Source: Fontibacterium oligotrophicum
GTDB lineage: Bacteria > Pseudomonadota > Alphaproteobacteria > Pelagibacterales > Pelagibacteraceae
NCBI GenBank assembly: GCA_965235975.1
Contig: CBDDZZ010000001.1
Span: forward strand, 1-64,000
DNA length: 64,000 nt
Direction: 5' to 3'
Shown here: positions 55,955-64,000 of the stretch, piece after piece
Numbering within the stretch: the first letter of the stretch is position 1
How the letters are laid out: every line of letters starts with the position of its first letter
Made by a program: the position numbers and the translations under genes
The notes under the pieces: generated by a model
The model's input: only the letters and a program-made list of their open reading frames with translations
Database searches by the model: none
What the model was told of the DNA's origin: nothing

Positions 55955-57117
55955 AATTAGCCAATAGTTTGCAAAAGCTCGGCACAGAAAATGCTTTTGT
56001 TGTTCTTGCAAAGGCAAAAGCTCTGGAAGCACAGGGGCGAGAGATAATTAATTTAGGAATTGGCCAACCAGATTTTAGAACACCAAAGCACATTGTGGAT
56101 GCTGCAAAAAAAGCATTAGACGATGGGCATCACGGATATACCCCAGCCACTGGTTTATTAGAATTAAGACAGGGAGTATCTCGTCATATTAAAAAATTGT
56201 ATGGCGCAAGTGTAGATGCTTCAAGAGTAATTATTATGCCAGGAGGAAAGCCAACAATGTTTTTTGCAATATTAATGTTTGGTCAGCCTGGCGCTGAGAT
56301 TATCTACCCAGAGCCAGGGTTTCCAATTTACGAGTCGATGATTAATTATTCTGGTGCAAAAGCAATTCCAATGTATTTATCTGAGAAAAATAATTTCTCA
56401 TTCAAAGCAGAAGAAGTCTTAAAATTAATTAATAATAAAACACGTTTAATGATAATTAATAATCCACAAAACCCAACAGGGGGTCTTATTGAAAAAGACC
56501 AAATTGATAAACTTGTCGAGGGTTTAAAGAAATTTCCAGAGGTTGCAATTTTAAGCGATGAGATTTATAGCCGACAAATCTACGATGATAAACAAATGCC
56601 CTCTTTTTTTAATTATCCAGAATTATTTGATAGACTAATTGTTCTAGATGGCTGGAGTAAGACATATGCAATGACAGGCTGGCGCTTAGGTTGGAGTGTA
56701 TGGCCAGACAAAATTATTGAAGATGTTACAAGATTATGTGTAAACGATCACTCATGTCCGAGTGCCCCAACTCAAATCGCAGGTCTTGCTGCATTAGATG
56801 GACCTCATGATTTTTTAGACGAGATGATGAGTCAATTTACTAAAAGACGTAAATTAATAGTTGAGGGTCTTAATAGTATGAATGGAATTATTTGCAATAA
56901 TCCTGGTGGAGCCTTTTATGTTTTTCCAAATATTAGCGGGACTGGAATGAATGGAAATGAATTTGCTGATAAATGTTTAAATCAGGCAGGCGTTGCAATT
57001 ATTCCAGGCATTAGTTTTGGTAAGTCTGCAAAAGATTTTGTAAGATTTAGTTTTGCTAATTCTTACGAAAATATAGAAAAAGCTCTCGAGAAAATAAGAA
57101 AAACTGTTGTTAAATAA
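55951..57117 (+). CDS. Class I/II pyridoxal-phosphate aminotransferase
   Basis: 388 residues. INLGIGQPDFRTP, INNPQNPTGG, ILSDEIYSRQIYD and the PLP Lys in DGWSKTYAMTGWRLG. Aspartate-aminotransferase fold. Being coupled to lldD and followed by glcDEF, transamination of glyoxylate or pyruvate is a reasonable idea, not shown by the sequence. Confidence 0.9.
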   Translation: MKLANSLQKLGTENAFVVLAKAKALEAQGREIINLGIGQPDFRTPKHIVDAAKKALDDGHHGYTPATGLLELRQGVSRHIKKLYGASVDASRVIIMPGGKPTMFFAILMFGQPGAEIIYPEPGFPIYESMINYSGAKAIPMYLSEKNNFSFKAEEVLKLINNKTRLMIINNPQNPTGGLIEKDQIDKLVEGLKKFPEVAILSDEIYSRQIYDDKQMPSFFNYPELFDRLIVLDGWSKTYAMTGWRLGWSVWPDKIIEDVTRLCVNDHSCPSAPTQIAGLAALDGPHDFLDEMMSQFTKRRKLIVEGLNSMNGIICNNPGGAFYVFPNISGTGMNGNEFADKCLNQAGVAIIPGISFGKSAKDFVRFSFANSYENIEKALEKIRKTVVK

Positions 57118-57176
57118 AGTTTTTTTTTAATATAAGTATATATGTATATATTAATTAAATTTTATCAGATTAAGAA

Positions 57177-58673
57177 ATGACTGCGTTAGCAATGCCGAAA
57201 ATCGATCAGTTGGTTTTAGATGATAAAGAGAAAATTGTTCGCGATTTAAAAAAATATACCAGTTCAATAAATATTATATCAGATCCTGATGGGATAACTC
57301 CTTATGAAACTGATGCGTTGACCGCTTATAGAAAGAAGCCTATGGCAGTAGTGCTTCCAGAGAATACAACAGAAGTAAGTGACATTTTAAAATATTGTCA
57401 CAAAAATAATATCAAGGTTGTTCCAAGAGGATCCGGCACAGGCCTTTCAGGCGGGGCATTACCGTTAGCAGATTGTGTTTTATTAGGTCTTAGTAAATTT
57501 AATAAAATTTTAGAAATTGATTTTGAAAATAGATGTGTTGTAACGCAGCCAGGTGTTACAAATTTATCATTAACAAAAGCTGTTGAGCATAAAGGTTTTT
57601 ATTATGCACCAGATCCATCTAGCCAAATCACTTGTTCAATTGGAGGAAATATTGCTGAAAATTCAGGTGGTGTTCATTCACTAAAATATGGAACAACAAC
57701 TAACAACGTTCTTGGTGTTGAGGTTGTGCTAATGGATGGAACAATCGTTAGATTTGGTGGAAAAAAATTAGAGTCTGAGGGTTACGATCTATTAGGTTTA
57801 ATAACAGGATCTGAGGGATTGCTTGGAGTTGTAACAGAAGTAACTGTTAAAATTTTAAAAAAACCTCAATCAGTTAAAGCCTTACTTCTAGGCTTCCAAA
57901 GTATTGAAGATACAGGTCAGTGTGTTTCAGAAATTATTTCAGGCGGGATAATTCCAGCGGGAATGGAAATTATGGATAAGCCTTTATTAAAAGCAACAGA
58001 TGATTATGCAAAAGCTGGATATCCAAGAGACGTTGAGGCAATTTTAATAGTAGAGTTGGATGGCACAGAGAGTGAAGTAAATATTTTAATTAAAAAAGTT
58101 GAAGAAATAGCAAAGAAAAACAATTCTTCATATTTACGTATAAGCAAAAATGATGAAGAGAGATTAAGATTTTGGCTTGGAAGAAAAGCGGCTTTCCCTG
58201 CAATAGGAGATTTATCTCCAGATTATCTTTGTATGGATGGAACAATTCCAAGAAAAAAATTAGCTGAGGTTTTAAAAGAAATAACTAAACTTTCTCAAAA
58301 ACATAATTTAAGAGTTGCAAATTGTTTTCATGCAGGAGATGGTAATTTGCATCCCTTAATCATGTTTGACTCTAATAATAAAAGCGAATTCAAAAGAGCT
58401 GAAAAATTCGGAACTGATATTTTAAAATATTGCGTTAAAGTTGGAGGCGTTCTTACTGGTGAACACGGGGTTGGAATTGAAAAAAGAGATTTAATGTGTG
58501 AGATGTTTAACGATGAAGATATTCAACAACAGCTTAATATTAAAAAAGCATTTGATGAAAAATCTCTTTTAAATCCTGGAAAAGTTTACCCTATTCTTCA
58601 CCGTTGTGCAGAGGGTGGTAAAATGCATATTCATAAAGGAGAGACAAAGTTTAAAGATATTCCACGATTTTAA
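57177..58673 (+). CDS. glcD: Glycolate oxidase subunit GlcD (FAD-linked)
   Basis: 498 residues. FAD-binding PCMH domain with PRGSGTGLSGGALPLADC and GSEGLLGVVTEVTVKIL; C-terminal FHAGDGNLHPLIMFD and TGEHGVGIEKR. With GlcE and GlcF oxidises glycolate (and D-lactate) to glyoxylate (pyruvate), electrons going to the quinone pool. TAATG-linked to glcE. Confidence 0.95.
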   Translation: MTALAMPKIDQLVLDDKEKIVRDLKKYTSSINIISDPDGITPYETDALTAYRKKPMAVVLPENTTEVSDILKYCHKNNIKVVPRGSGTGLSGGALPLADCVLLGLSKFNKILEIDFENRCVVTQPGVTNLSLTKAVEHKGFYYAPDPSSQITCSIGGNIAENSGGVHSLKYGTTTNNVLGVEVVLMDGTIVRFGGKKLESEGYDLLGLITGSEGLLGVVTEVTVKILKKPQSVKALLLGFQSIEDTGQCVSEIISGGIIPAGMEIMDKPLLKATDDYAKAGYPRDVEAILIVELDGTESEVNILIKKVEEIAKKNNSSYLRISKNDEERLRFWLGRKAAFPAIGDLSPDYLCMDGTIPRKKLAEVLKEITKLSQKHNLRVANCFHAGDGNLHPLIMFDSNNKSEFKRAEKFGTDILKYCVKVGGVLTGEHGVGIEKRDLMCEMFNDEDIQQQLNIKKAFDEKSLLNPGKVYPILHRCAEGGKMHIHKGETKFKDIPRF

Positions 58674-59887
58674 TGGCAGAAATCTATTCGCCCTCCAGCG
58701 AAAATGAAGTTGTTGATTTTATAAAAGACTCTTATTCCCTTCAGACTCCAATTGAAATCTCAGGAAACAATTCCAAACCAATTGGTCGACTAATTCAGTG
58801 TTCAAAATCTTTACAGTTTAAAAATTTTAGTGGAATTGTGGAATATTTACCTGAAGAACTTTATATAAAAGTAAAATCAGGAACTTCACTAGCCTTAATC
58901 GAGGCCGAATTAGATAAAAAAAATCAAGAACTAGCTTTTGAACCGTCAGATATGGGTTTTTTATATAGCGGCAAAAGCAATAAAGGATCAGTAGGTGGAG
59001 CTGTAGCTTGCAATTTATCTGGCTCAAGAAGATTCAGGGCTGGCGCTTTAAGAGATCATATTTTGGGATTTTGCGGGGTCAATGGCAAGGGCGAGATTAT
59101 AAAGTCGGGAGGAACTGTTGTTAAAAATGTAACGGGCTATGATGTAAGTAAACTCATAACAGGGTCTTATGGCACTCTAGTTGCTTTGACCGAAATTGTA
59201 TTAAAAGTTCAACCCAAAAATGAAGAAAGCCAAACCTTATTAATTAATAATATTAATTTAAAAATGGCATTAAATGTTTTTTCAAAGGCAATGCATACTT
59301 CTGTTGAAATTTCCGGAGCATGTTTTTATCCTGCGAAAATATCAAAATTTTTTAAATTAAATGATTTAGATACTAACACATCAATTACTGCCATTCGTCT
59401 TGAAGGACCAAAGATCTCAGTAACTGAAAGAGTGAATACATTAAAAAAGTTATTTTCTGATTATAAAACAACAATTTCAGTCCTTGAAAATTATCAGTCG
59501 AGAATTTTCTGGCAAAATACAACTGATTTACAGTTTTTTAATAACAGCAATAACGTTGTAGCAAAAATTGTTTTACCACCTCTAAACGCAGATCAGTTAA
59601 TGAATAAGTTTGAAAATGAAGAATTAAAATATGTAGTAGATTGGGCTGGAAATTTAATATGGGTGGAATTACCAGAGAATGATAGCGTTTTACTTAAGCA
59701 TTTAAGAACTGAGATATTAAAACTATCAGGACATATGACAATTATTAAAGCACCTAATCATGTGCGCATTAGGGAGGACTTTTTGACAACTGTTGATGAG
59801 AATATTAAAGTTTTATCATTAAAAATAAAAGAAAGTTTTGATCCAAAGAAAATTTTAAATCCAGGAAAAATGTATTCAGGAATATAA
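58673..59887 (+). CDS. glcE: Glycolate oxidase subunit GlcE
   Basis: 404 residues, a second FAD-binding PCMH domain: VKSGTSLALIEAELDKKNQ, LAFEPSDMGFLY, KNVTGYDVSKLITGSYGTL, and the end LNPGKMYSGI. Shorter than GlcD and without the HAGDGN motif, as usual. Confidence 0.93.
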   Translation: MAEIYSPSSENEVVDFIKDSYSLQTPIEISGNNSKPIGRLIQCSKSLQFKNFSGIVEYLPEELYIKVKSGTSLALIEAELDKKNQELAFEPSDMGFLYSGKSNKGSVGGAVACNLSGSRRFRAGALRDHILGFCGVNGKGEIIKSGGTVVKNVTGYDVSKLITGSYGTLVALTEIVLKVQPKNEESQTLLINNINLKMALNVFSKAMHTSVEISGACFYPAKISKFFKLNDLDTNTSITAIRLEGPKISVTERVNTLKKLFSDYKTTISVLENYQSRIFWQNTTDLQFFNNSNNVVAKIVLPPLNADQLMNKFENEELKYVVDWAGNLIWVELPENDSVLLKHLRTEILKLSGHMTIIKAPNHVRIREDFLTTVDENIKVLSLKIKESFDPKKILNPGKMYSGI

Positions 59888-61182
59888 TGCAAACAAATTT
59901 TACAAAAAAACAGTTACAAGAAAGTAGTATTATTGATGCAAATGGAATTATAAGAAAATGTACGCACTGTGGTTTTTGTAATGCCACCTGTCCAACTTAC
60001 CAAGTTGCAGGAGACGAATTAGACGGACCTCGAGGTAGGATTTATTTAATTCGAGATATGTTAGAAAATAATAAACCAGCAAGTGAAAAAATAACAAGAC
60101 ATATTGATCGATGCTTGTCTTGCTATGCCTGCATGACCACTTGTCCATCGGGTGTAAATTATATGCATCTTGTAGATCATGCGCGAAATCATATCGAAAA
60201 AACTTATGTGAGGCCTTTTTTCGATCGATTTATAAGAATTCTTCTCTCTATAATTTTACCAAGTCCAAAACTTTTTAGAATAGTTGGTTATTTAGCAAGA
60301 TTTGCCAATCCATTTAAATTTTTATTCCCAAAAAAAATTAAAAATATGCTTAAGTATATGCCTACTTCATTTCCAAAATCTAATTATGAGAATAAAGAAG
60401 TATATTCCCCTAAGGGAAAAACTTTTGCAAAGGTTGCTTTGCTTACAGGCTGCGTTCAAAGAGTAATTTCACCGCAAATTAATGACTCCACGATCGATAT
60501 TTTAAATAGACATGGCGTTGAAGTCATTGTGCCAAAAGAAATTACTTGTTGTGGATCTTTAAATCATCATCTTGGAAAAGAAGATTTAGCGCACAAGTCC
60601 TTTGTTAATAATATAAATTTTTGGTTTAAATGTTATGAAGAAAGAAATCTTGATGCAATTTTAGTTACAACTTCTGGCTGCGGGACGACCTTAAAGGATT
60701 ATGGTCATATTTTTAGAGATGATCCAGATAAAGATCTTAGAAAAAAAGCAAAAATAATTTCATCCCTTGCAAAAGATGTTACCGAGTATCTTGGTAAAAA
60801 CATAAAATTAAATTTTGTTGAAAAAGATAAGAAATTTAAAATCGCTTATCATTCAGCATGTTCAATGCAGCACGGACAAAAGCTGCATAATCAACCTATG
60901 AATTTACTAAAAAAAACGGGTAACGAAATAGTTGAGATACCCGACGGTCATTTATGCTGTGGATCAGCAGGAACTTATAATTTATTACAGGGCGAAATGG
61001 CGTCCGAATTATTAGTAAGAAAAGTTTCAAATATTGATAAAGTAAAACCTGACTTTATTTCAACAGGAAATATTGGCTGTATAACGCAAATTTCATCAGG
61101 AACAAAAATTCCAATCCTTCATACCATAGAAATTTTAAATTGGTATACTGGGGGTGAAAAACCAAATGCAATTAATCTGTAA
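59887..61182 (+). CDS. glcF: Glycolate oxidase iron-sulfur subunit GlcF
   Basis: 431 residues. Two 4Fe-4S motifs, CTHCGFCNATCPTY and CLSCYACMTTCPSG, then two CCG-type domains with TCCGSLNHHLG and HLCCGSAGTYNLL. Passes electrons from GlcDE to quinone. TAATG links on both sides. Confidence 0.95.
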   Translation: MQTNFTKKQLQESSIIDANGIIRKCTHCGFCNATCPTYQVAGDELDGPRGRIYLIRDMLENNKPASEKITRHIDRCLSCYACMTTCPSGVNYMHLVDHARNHIEKTYVRPFFDRFIRILLSIILPSPKLFRIVGYLARFANPFKFLFPKKIKNMLKYMPTSFPKSNYENKEVYSPKGKTFAKVALLTGCVQRVISPQINDSTIDILNRHGVEVIVPKEITCCGSLNHHLGKEDLAHKSFVNNINFWFKCYEERNLDAILVTTSGCGTTLKDYGHIFRDDPDKDLRKKAKIISSLAKDVTEYLGKNIKLNFVEKDKKFKIAYHSACSMQHGQKLHNQPMNLLKKTGNEIVEIPDGHLCCGSAGTYNLLQGEMASELLVRKVSNIDKVKPDFISTGNIGCITQISSGTKIPILHTIEILNWYTGGEKPNAINL

Positions 61183-62138
61183 TGAAAAATAAAGTTTTAG
61201 TTACAAGAAATTTACTACAAGAAAATGAAGAGCGAGTTAAAAAATTATTTGATGTAAAATTAAATAAAGAAGAAAAAATTTACACAATTGATGAGGTCAT
61301 TGAACTTTCAAAAGATTGTGATGGAATTTTATCCTTTCTTACAGATAAATTAGACTCAGCAGCAATTGATAAACTATCAAATAAAGTAAAAATTATTGCA
61401 AACTATGCAGTTGGATTTGGAAATATTGATATCAATGCTGCAGCAAAAAAAGGAATAGTGGTAACGAATACTCCTGAAGTCTTAACCGATGCAACAGCTG
61501 ATATTACCATCTTACTTTTATTAGGAGCTTCAAGAAGAGCCTATGAGGGGAGAAAATTAGCAGAGCAACAAAATTGGACTTGGAAACCCGACTTTTTACT
61601 TGGCAAGCAAATGTCTAATCGAAAATTAGGAATTCTTGGCATGGGTAGAATTGGTCAAGCTGTTGCAAAACGGGCAAGAGCATTTGGAATGGAAATTCAT
61701 TATCATAATCGATCAAAACTAGTTGCTAACTTAGAGCAAGGTGCAATTTATCATGATAATGTGAAATCATTATTTGCAAATAGTGAATTTTTATCAATTA
61801 ATTGTCCACCAACAAAAGAAACCACTAACCTCGTTAATGATAAGACTATAAGTTATTTGCCAGACGAGTGTGTTGTTGTGAATGCAGCAAGAGGAGATAT
61901 CATTGATGATAATGCAATGATTAAAGCTATGAAAAGTGGAAAAGTTTTTGCTCTAGGTCTTGATGTTTATAATGGTGAACCTAAAATTAATCCTGAATAT
62001 TTAAAATTAAATAATCTTTTCTTACTTCCTCATTTAGGTAGCGCTACTCTTAGAACAAGAGTTGACATGGGAAGCAGAGCTATCGATAATCTAGAGGTAT
62101 TTTTTAGCGGGAAAAAACCTAAGGATCAGGTTAATTAA
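61182..62138 (+). CDS. D-isomer 2-hydroxyacid dehydrogenase (glyoxylate/hydroxypyruvate reductase type)
   Basis: 318 residues. NAD(P) motif LGILGMGRIGQAVAKRARAF, VVNAARGDIIDDNAM (Arg), and PHLGSATLRTR (catalytic His). Resembles GyaR. In this operon it could return glyoxylate to glycolate or reduce hydroxypyruvate; the direction is inferred from neighbours only. Confidence 0.9.
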   Translation: MKNKVLVTRNLLQENEERVKKLFDVKLNKEEKIYTIDEVIELSKDCDGILSFLTDKLDSAAIDKLSNKVKIIANYAVGFGNIDINAAAKKGIVVTNTPEVLTDATADITILLLLGASRRAYEGRKLAEQQNWTWKPDFLLGKQMSNRKLGILGMGRIGQAVAKRARAFGMEIHYHNRSKLVANLEQGAIYHDNVKSLFANSEFLSINCPPTKETTNLVNDKTISYLPDECVVVNAARGDIIDDNAMIKAMKSGKVFALGLDVYNGEPKINPEYLKLNNLFLLPHLGSATLRTRVDMGSRAIDNLEVFFSGKKPKDQVN

Positions 62139-62285
62139 TATTAAAACGTATAAGACATTTTATAATACAATCTTAAGTTGTTTTTATACTTAAATTTCCT
62201 ACAAAATGTAAAAATTTTTTTAAAGACTCTCAATGATTTTTTTGTTTAAATCTAAAAAGTTAATTAACTAAATAAGGGAAAATAA

Positions 62286-63455
62286 ATGACAAAACTAAAA
62301 GACAAAGTTACGTCATTGGAGTCTAAAAAAACTTCAAGACGTAAGTTTTTTAAAGCTGCTGCAGCTACAGGAGCTGTTGCCGCTGCGTCACTTGCTATGC
62401 CAAATATTTCAGTTGCGCAAAGCACAGTGACTCTAAAAATGCAATCTGCTTGGGGACCATCTGAGGCGGATCCATTTTTTGAAATGAATAAACAGTATGT
62501 AAGAAAAGTAGAAGCATTATCTGCTGGAAGTTTAAAAATAGATCTTTTACCAGTGAATGCCGTATTAAAAATTCCTGAAATTGCTGATGGTGTCAGCACA
62601 GGTGTTGTTGATGCTGGTCATACAGTTACTGCATATTGGTATGGAAAAAATCCTGCCTCTTCATTGTTTGGAACAGGACCTTCTTACGGTTTCTCATCTC
62701 AAGAATTAATGGGATGGATTGAGTACGGCGGAGGAAGAGCATTGTATGAAAAAGTTTTAGAAGCTACTAAATTAGATTATGTTGGTTTCTTCGCAATGCC
62801 AATGCCAGCTCAACCGTTTGGTTGGTTTAAAAAAGAAGTTAAGTCATCAGCTGACGTTAAGGGTATGAAATACCGAACTGTTGGTTTAGCGACTAACGTT
62901 CTTCAAGGTATGGGAATGACTGTTCTTCAATTACCAGGTGGAGAAATTCAACCTGCAATGAAAACAGGTCTTATTGATGCAGCAGAATTTAACAACCCTT
63001 CATCTGATAAAAATTTCGGTATGCAGGACGTTTCTAAATTCTACTCATTAGGAAGTTTCCATCAATCACAAGAGATGTTCGAGATAACTTTTAATAAGAA
63101 AAAATTTAATAGTTTATCTAAGCAACATCAGTCGATCTTAAGAATAGCAGCAGAAGCAGCAAATACAGATAACTACTGGTATGCTCTTAAGAGATACTCT
63201 GATGATCTTAACAAACTTGTTAAAGAATCTGGTGTTAAACCTTTTACTACCCCAAAAGATGTTCTTGCAGATCAAATGAAATCTTGGGATAAAGTAATTG
63301 CTGAATTTTCAGCTAAAGATCCTTTATTCAAGCAAATTGTTGACTCTCAAAAAGCATATGCAAAATCTGTCATGAAATATTTATTCATGAATCAACCAGA
63401 TTATACAATTGCTTATAAACAATACTTTGGAGATCCATCTAAAGTAGTAGTTTAA
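62286..63455 (+). CDS. dctP: TRAP transporter substrate-binding protein DctP
   Basis: 389 residues. Tat-type signal KTSRRKFFKAAAATGAVAAA ending near 45 (SVAQ), then the periplasmic fold with LKMQSAWGPSEADPFFEMNK and YRTVGLATNVLQGMGM (conserved Arg that binds carboxylate) and AEFNNPSSDKNFG. This pattern is close to TakP-type binders of 2-oxo or 2-hydroxy acids, and the glc/lld genes upstream support that; substrate is inferred. GGGA ribosome site 7 bp before the ATG. Codon use is biased to well-used codons, as for a highly made protein. Confidence 0.92.
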   Translation: MTKLKDKVTSLESKKTSRRKFFKAAAATGAVAAASLAMPNISVAQSTVTLKMQSAWGPSEADPFFEMNKQYVRKVEALSAGSLKIDLLPVNAVLKIPEIADGVSTGVVDAGHTVTAYWYGKNPASSLFGTGPSYGFSSQELMGWIEYGGGRALYEKVLEATKLDYVGFFAMPMPAQPFGWFKKEVKSSADVKGMKYRTVGLATNVLQGMGMTVLQLPGGEIQPAMKTGLIDAAEFNNPSSDKNFGMQDVSKFYSLGSFHQSQEMFEITFNKKKFNSLSKQHQSILRIAAEAANTDNYWYALKRYSDDLNKLVKESGVKPFTTPKDVLADQMKSWDKVIAEFSAKDPLFKQIVDSQKAYAKSVMKYLFMNQPDYTIAYKQYFGDPSKVVV

Positions 63456-63474
63456 TAAAAATTAAATTGAATTC

Positions 63475-63502
63475 AAAAAGGGGTATGAAAGTACCCCTTT
63501 TT
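63475..63502 (+). terminator. Rho-independent terminator between dctP and dctQ
   Basis: Perfect 11-bp stem AAAAAGGGGTA / TACCCCTTTTT with loop TGAAAG. It has a G+C core and closing T run, 20 bp after the dctP stop. Partial readthrough would give more binding protein than permease, a usual need for such transporters. It is the best terminator in the window. Confidence 0.9.
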
Positions 63503-63538
63503 GCTTTATATCAATTTAGTGTTAATCAGGGGGATTAG

Positions 63539-64000
63539 TTGAGATTTTATATTTCATTAGTTGAAGAACTAAACACATGGATTGGTAAAGGTTTCGGTTG
63601 GTGTACTTTTGCTTTAACCATCGCCGTTGGCTACGAAATTTTCGCAAGATATTTTTTTAATATGCCTACTTTGTGGGCTTTTGATCTTTCAATTCAAATG
63701 TATGGCGCAGCGTTTATGATGGCCGGAGCTTATGCTCTTGCAGTTCAGTCACATGTTAGAGCAGATATGTTATATAGAAAAACTTCAATTAAATTTCAGG
63801 CGAGTTCAGATTTAATATTATATTTTTTATTTTTTTTCCCAGCTTGTATTGCCTTCACTTATACAGGTTATAATTATGCTGCTAAAGCATGGATTTTAAA
63901 AGAAACTAGCTGGAATAGTCCAGCGCAAATACAAGTTTATGCATTCAAAACTTTAATACCGTTAGCGGGAATACTTTTAGTTTTACAGGGAGTGGCCGAA
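63539..64000 (+). CDS. dctQ: TRAP transporter small permease DctQ, 3' end cut by window
   Basis: A TTG start at 63539 follows the strong ribosome site CAGGGGGA. At least 154 residues: MRFYISLVEELNTWIGKGFG, helix, YEIFARYFFNMPTLWAFDLS and LAVQSHVRADMLYRK, the family's loop motifs, with helices at about 20-38, 52-70, 90-110 and 135-150. It continues past 64000, so length is unknown. Pairs with DctP and, presumably, a DctM just downstream. Confidence 0.9.
   Translation, partial: MRFYISLVEELNTWIGKGFGWCTFALTIAVGYEIFARYFFNMPTLWAFDLSIQMYGAAFMMAGAYALAVQSHVRADMLYRKTSIKFQASSDLILYFLFFFPACIAFTYTGYNYAAKAWILKETSWNSPAQIQVYAFKTLIPLAGILLVLQGVAE

Noticed and set aside
57118..57176. Glycine riboswitch upstream of glcD
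   Set aside because: The gap is only 59 bp of A/T-rich sequence, too short for the aptamer.

Overview
The window looks like a piece of the chromosome of a streamlined, very AT-rich alphaproteobacterium of the SAR11 / Pelagibacterales type. Evidence: low G+C by eye, almost no spacer DNA, many genes joined by ATGA or TAATG overlaps, convergent genes whose 3' ends overlap, and alphaproteobacterial gene order and families (dnaQ-coaE-aroE-maf-PPSR-oriC-hemE, parAB-rsmG-mnmG-mnmE with parS inside rsmG, DUF3576, DUF2794, DUF1674/SdhAF4, Tim44-like, IalB-like). No database search was possible; identities rest on recognised motifs and context.

Layout. 1-4.5 kb: DUF3576 protein, leuS, lptE and holA, all full of single-base frameshifts that read as sequencing insertions. 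4.5-10 kb: origin-proximal segregation and tRNA modification genes (parB, parA, rsmG with parS, mnmG, mnmE). 10-14.9 kb: ogt, a ubiquinone hydroxylase, ftsK, a LolA-like protein, a GNAT protein. 14.9-18.3 kb: HIT protein and hisE-F-A-H-B. 18.4-23.5 kb: Smr, Tim44-like, secB, dnaQ, coaE, aroE, maf and PPSR. 23.46-23.74 kb: probable oriC; genes on either side run away from it. 23.7-28.2 kb: hemE-hemH-hemJ, rho, LonN-like protein. 28.28-29.41 kb: tRNA-Gly(GCC) followed by a roughly 1-kb insertion bounded by 103/104-bp direct repeats that begin with the tRNA 3' end. 29.4-34.4 kb: small membrane protein, phhB, purH, heparinase family protein, rpe, YggT-like protein. 34.4-39.4 kb: sodium/solute symporter with its DUF4212 partner, and acs (acetate uptake and activation), plus two small conserved genes. 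39.4-49.9 kb: EVE protein, tsaD, hemC-hemD, folD, argG, IalB-like, aldo/keto reductase, Bax inhibitor-like, peroxiredoxin, DUF2256, DUF2794, yciB, DUF3108, hspQ. 50-54.8 kb: cytochrome c maturation (ccmC-D-E-F-G-H) and a PagL-like lipid A deacylase. 54.8-64 kb: a hydroxy-acid catabolic cluster (LldD-type oxidase, aminotransferase, glcDEF, hydroxyacid dehydrogenase) leading into a TRAP transporter (dctP, partial dctQ).

Working together: the left half is housekeeping around the replication origin. The right half adds carbon handling suited to a marine oligotroph: acetate through symporter and Acs, and glycolate/lactate-type 2-hydroxy acids through GlcDEF, LldD and probably the adjacent TRAP importer. 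Haem synthesis (hemE, H, J, C, D) and cytochrome c maturation supply the respiratory chain that would take those electrons.

The most unusual item is the small tRNA-Gly-anchored element at 28.3-29.4 kb. It carries three pairs of an 11-bp repeat, has no visible recombinase and almost no coding sequence. Otherwise the window is core genome. At least a dozen reading-frame breaks occur, and every one whose cause can be read is a +1 insertion.
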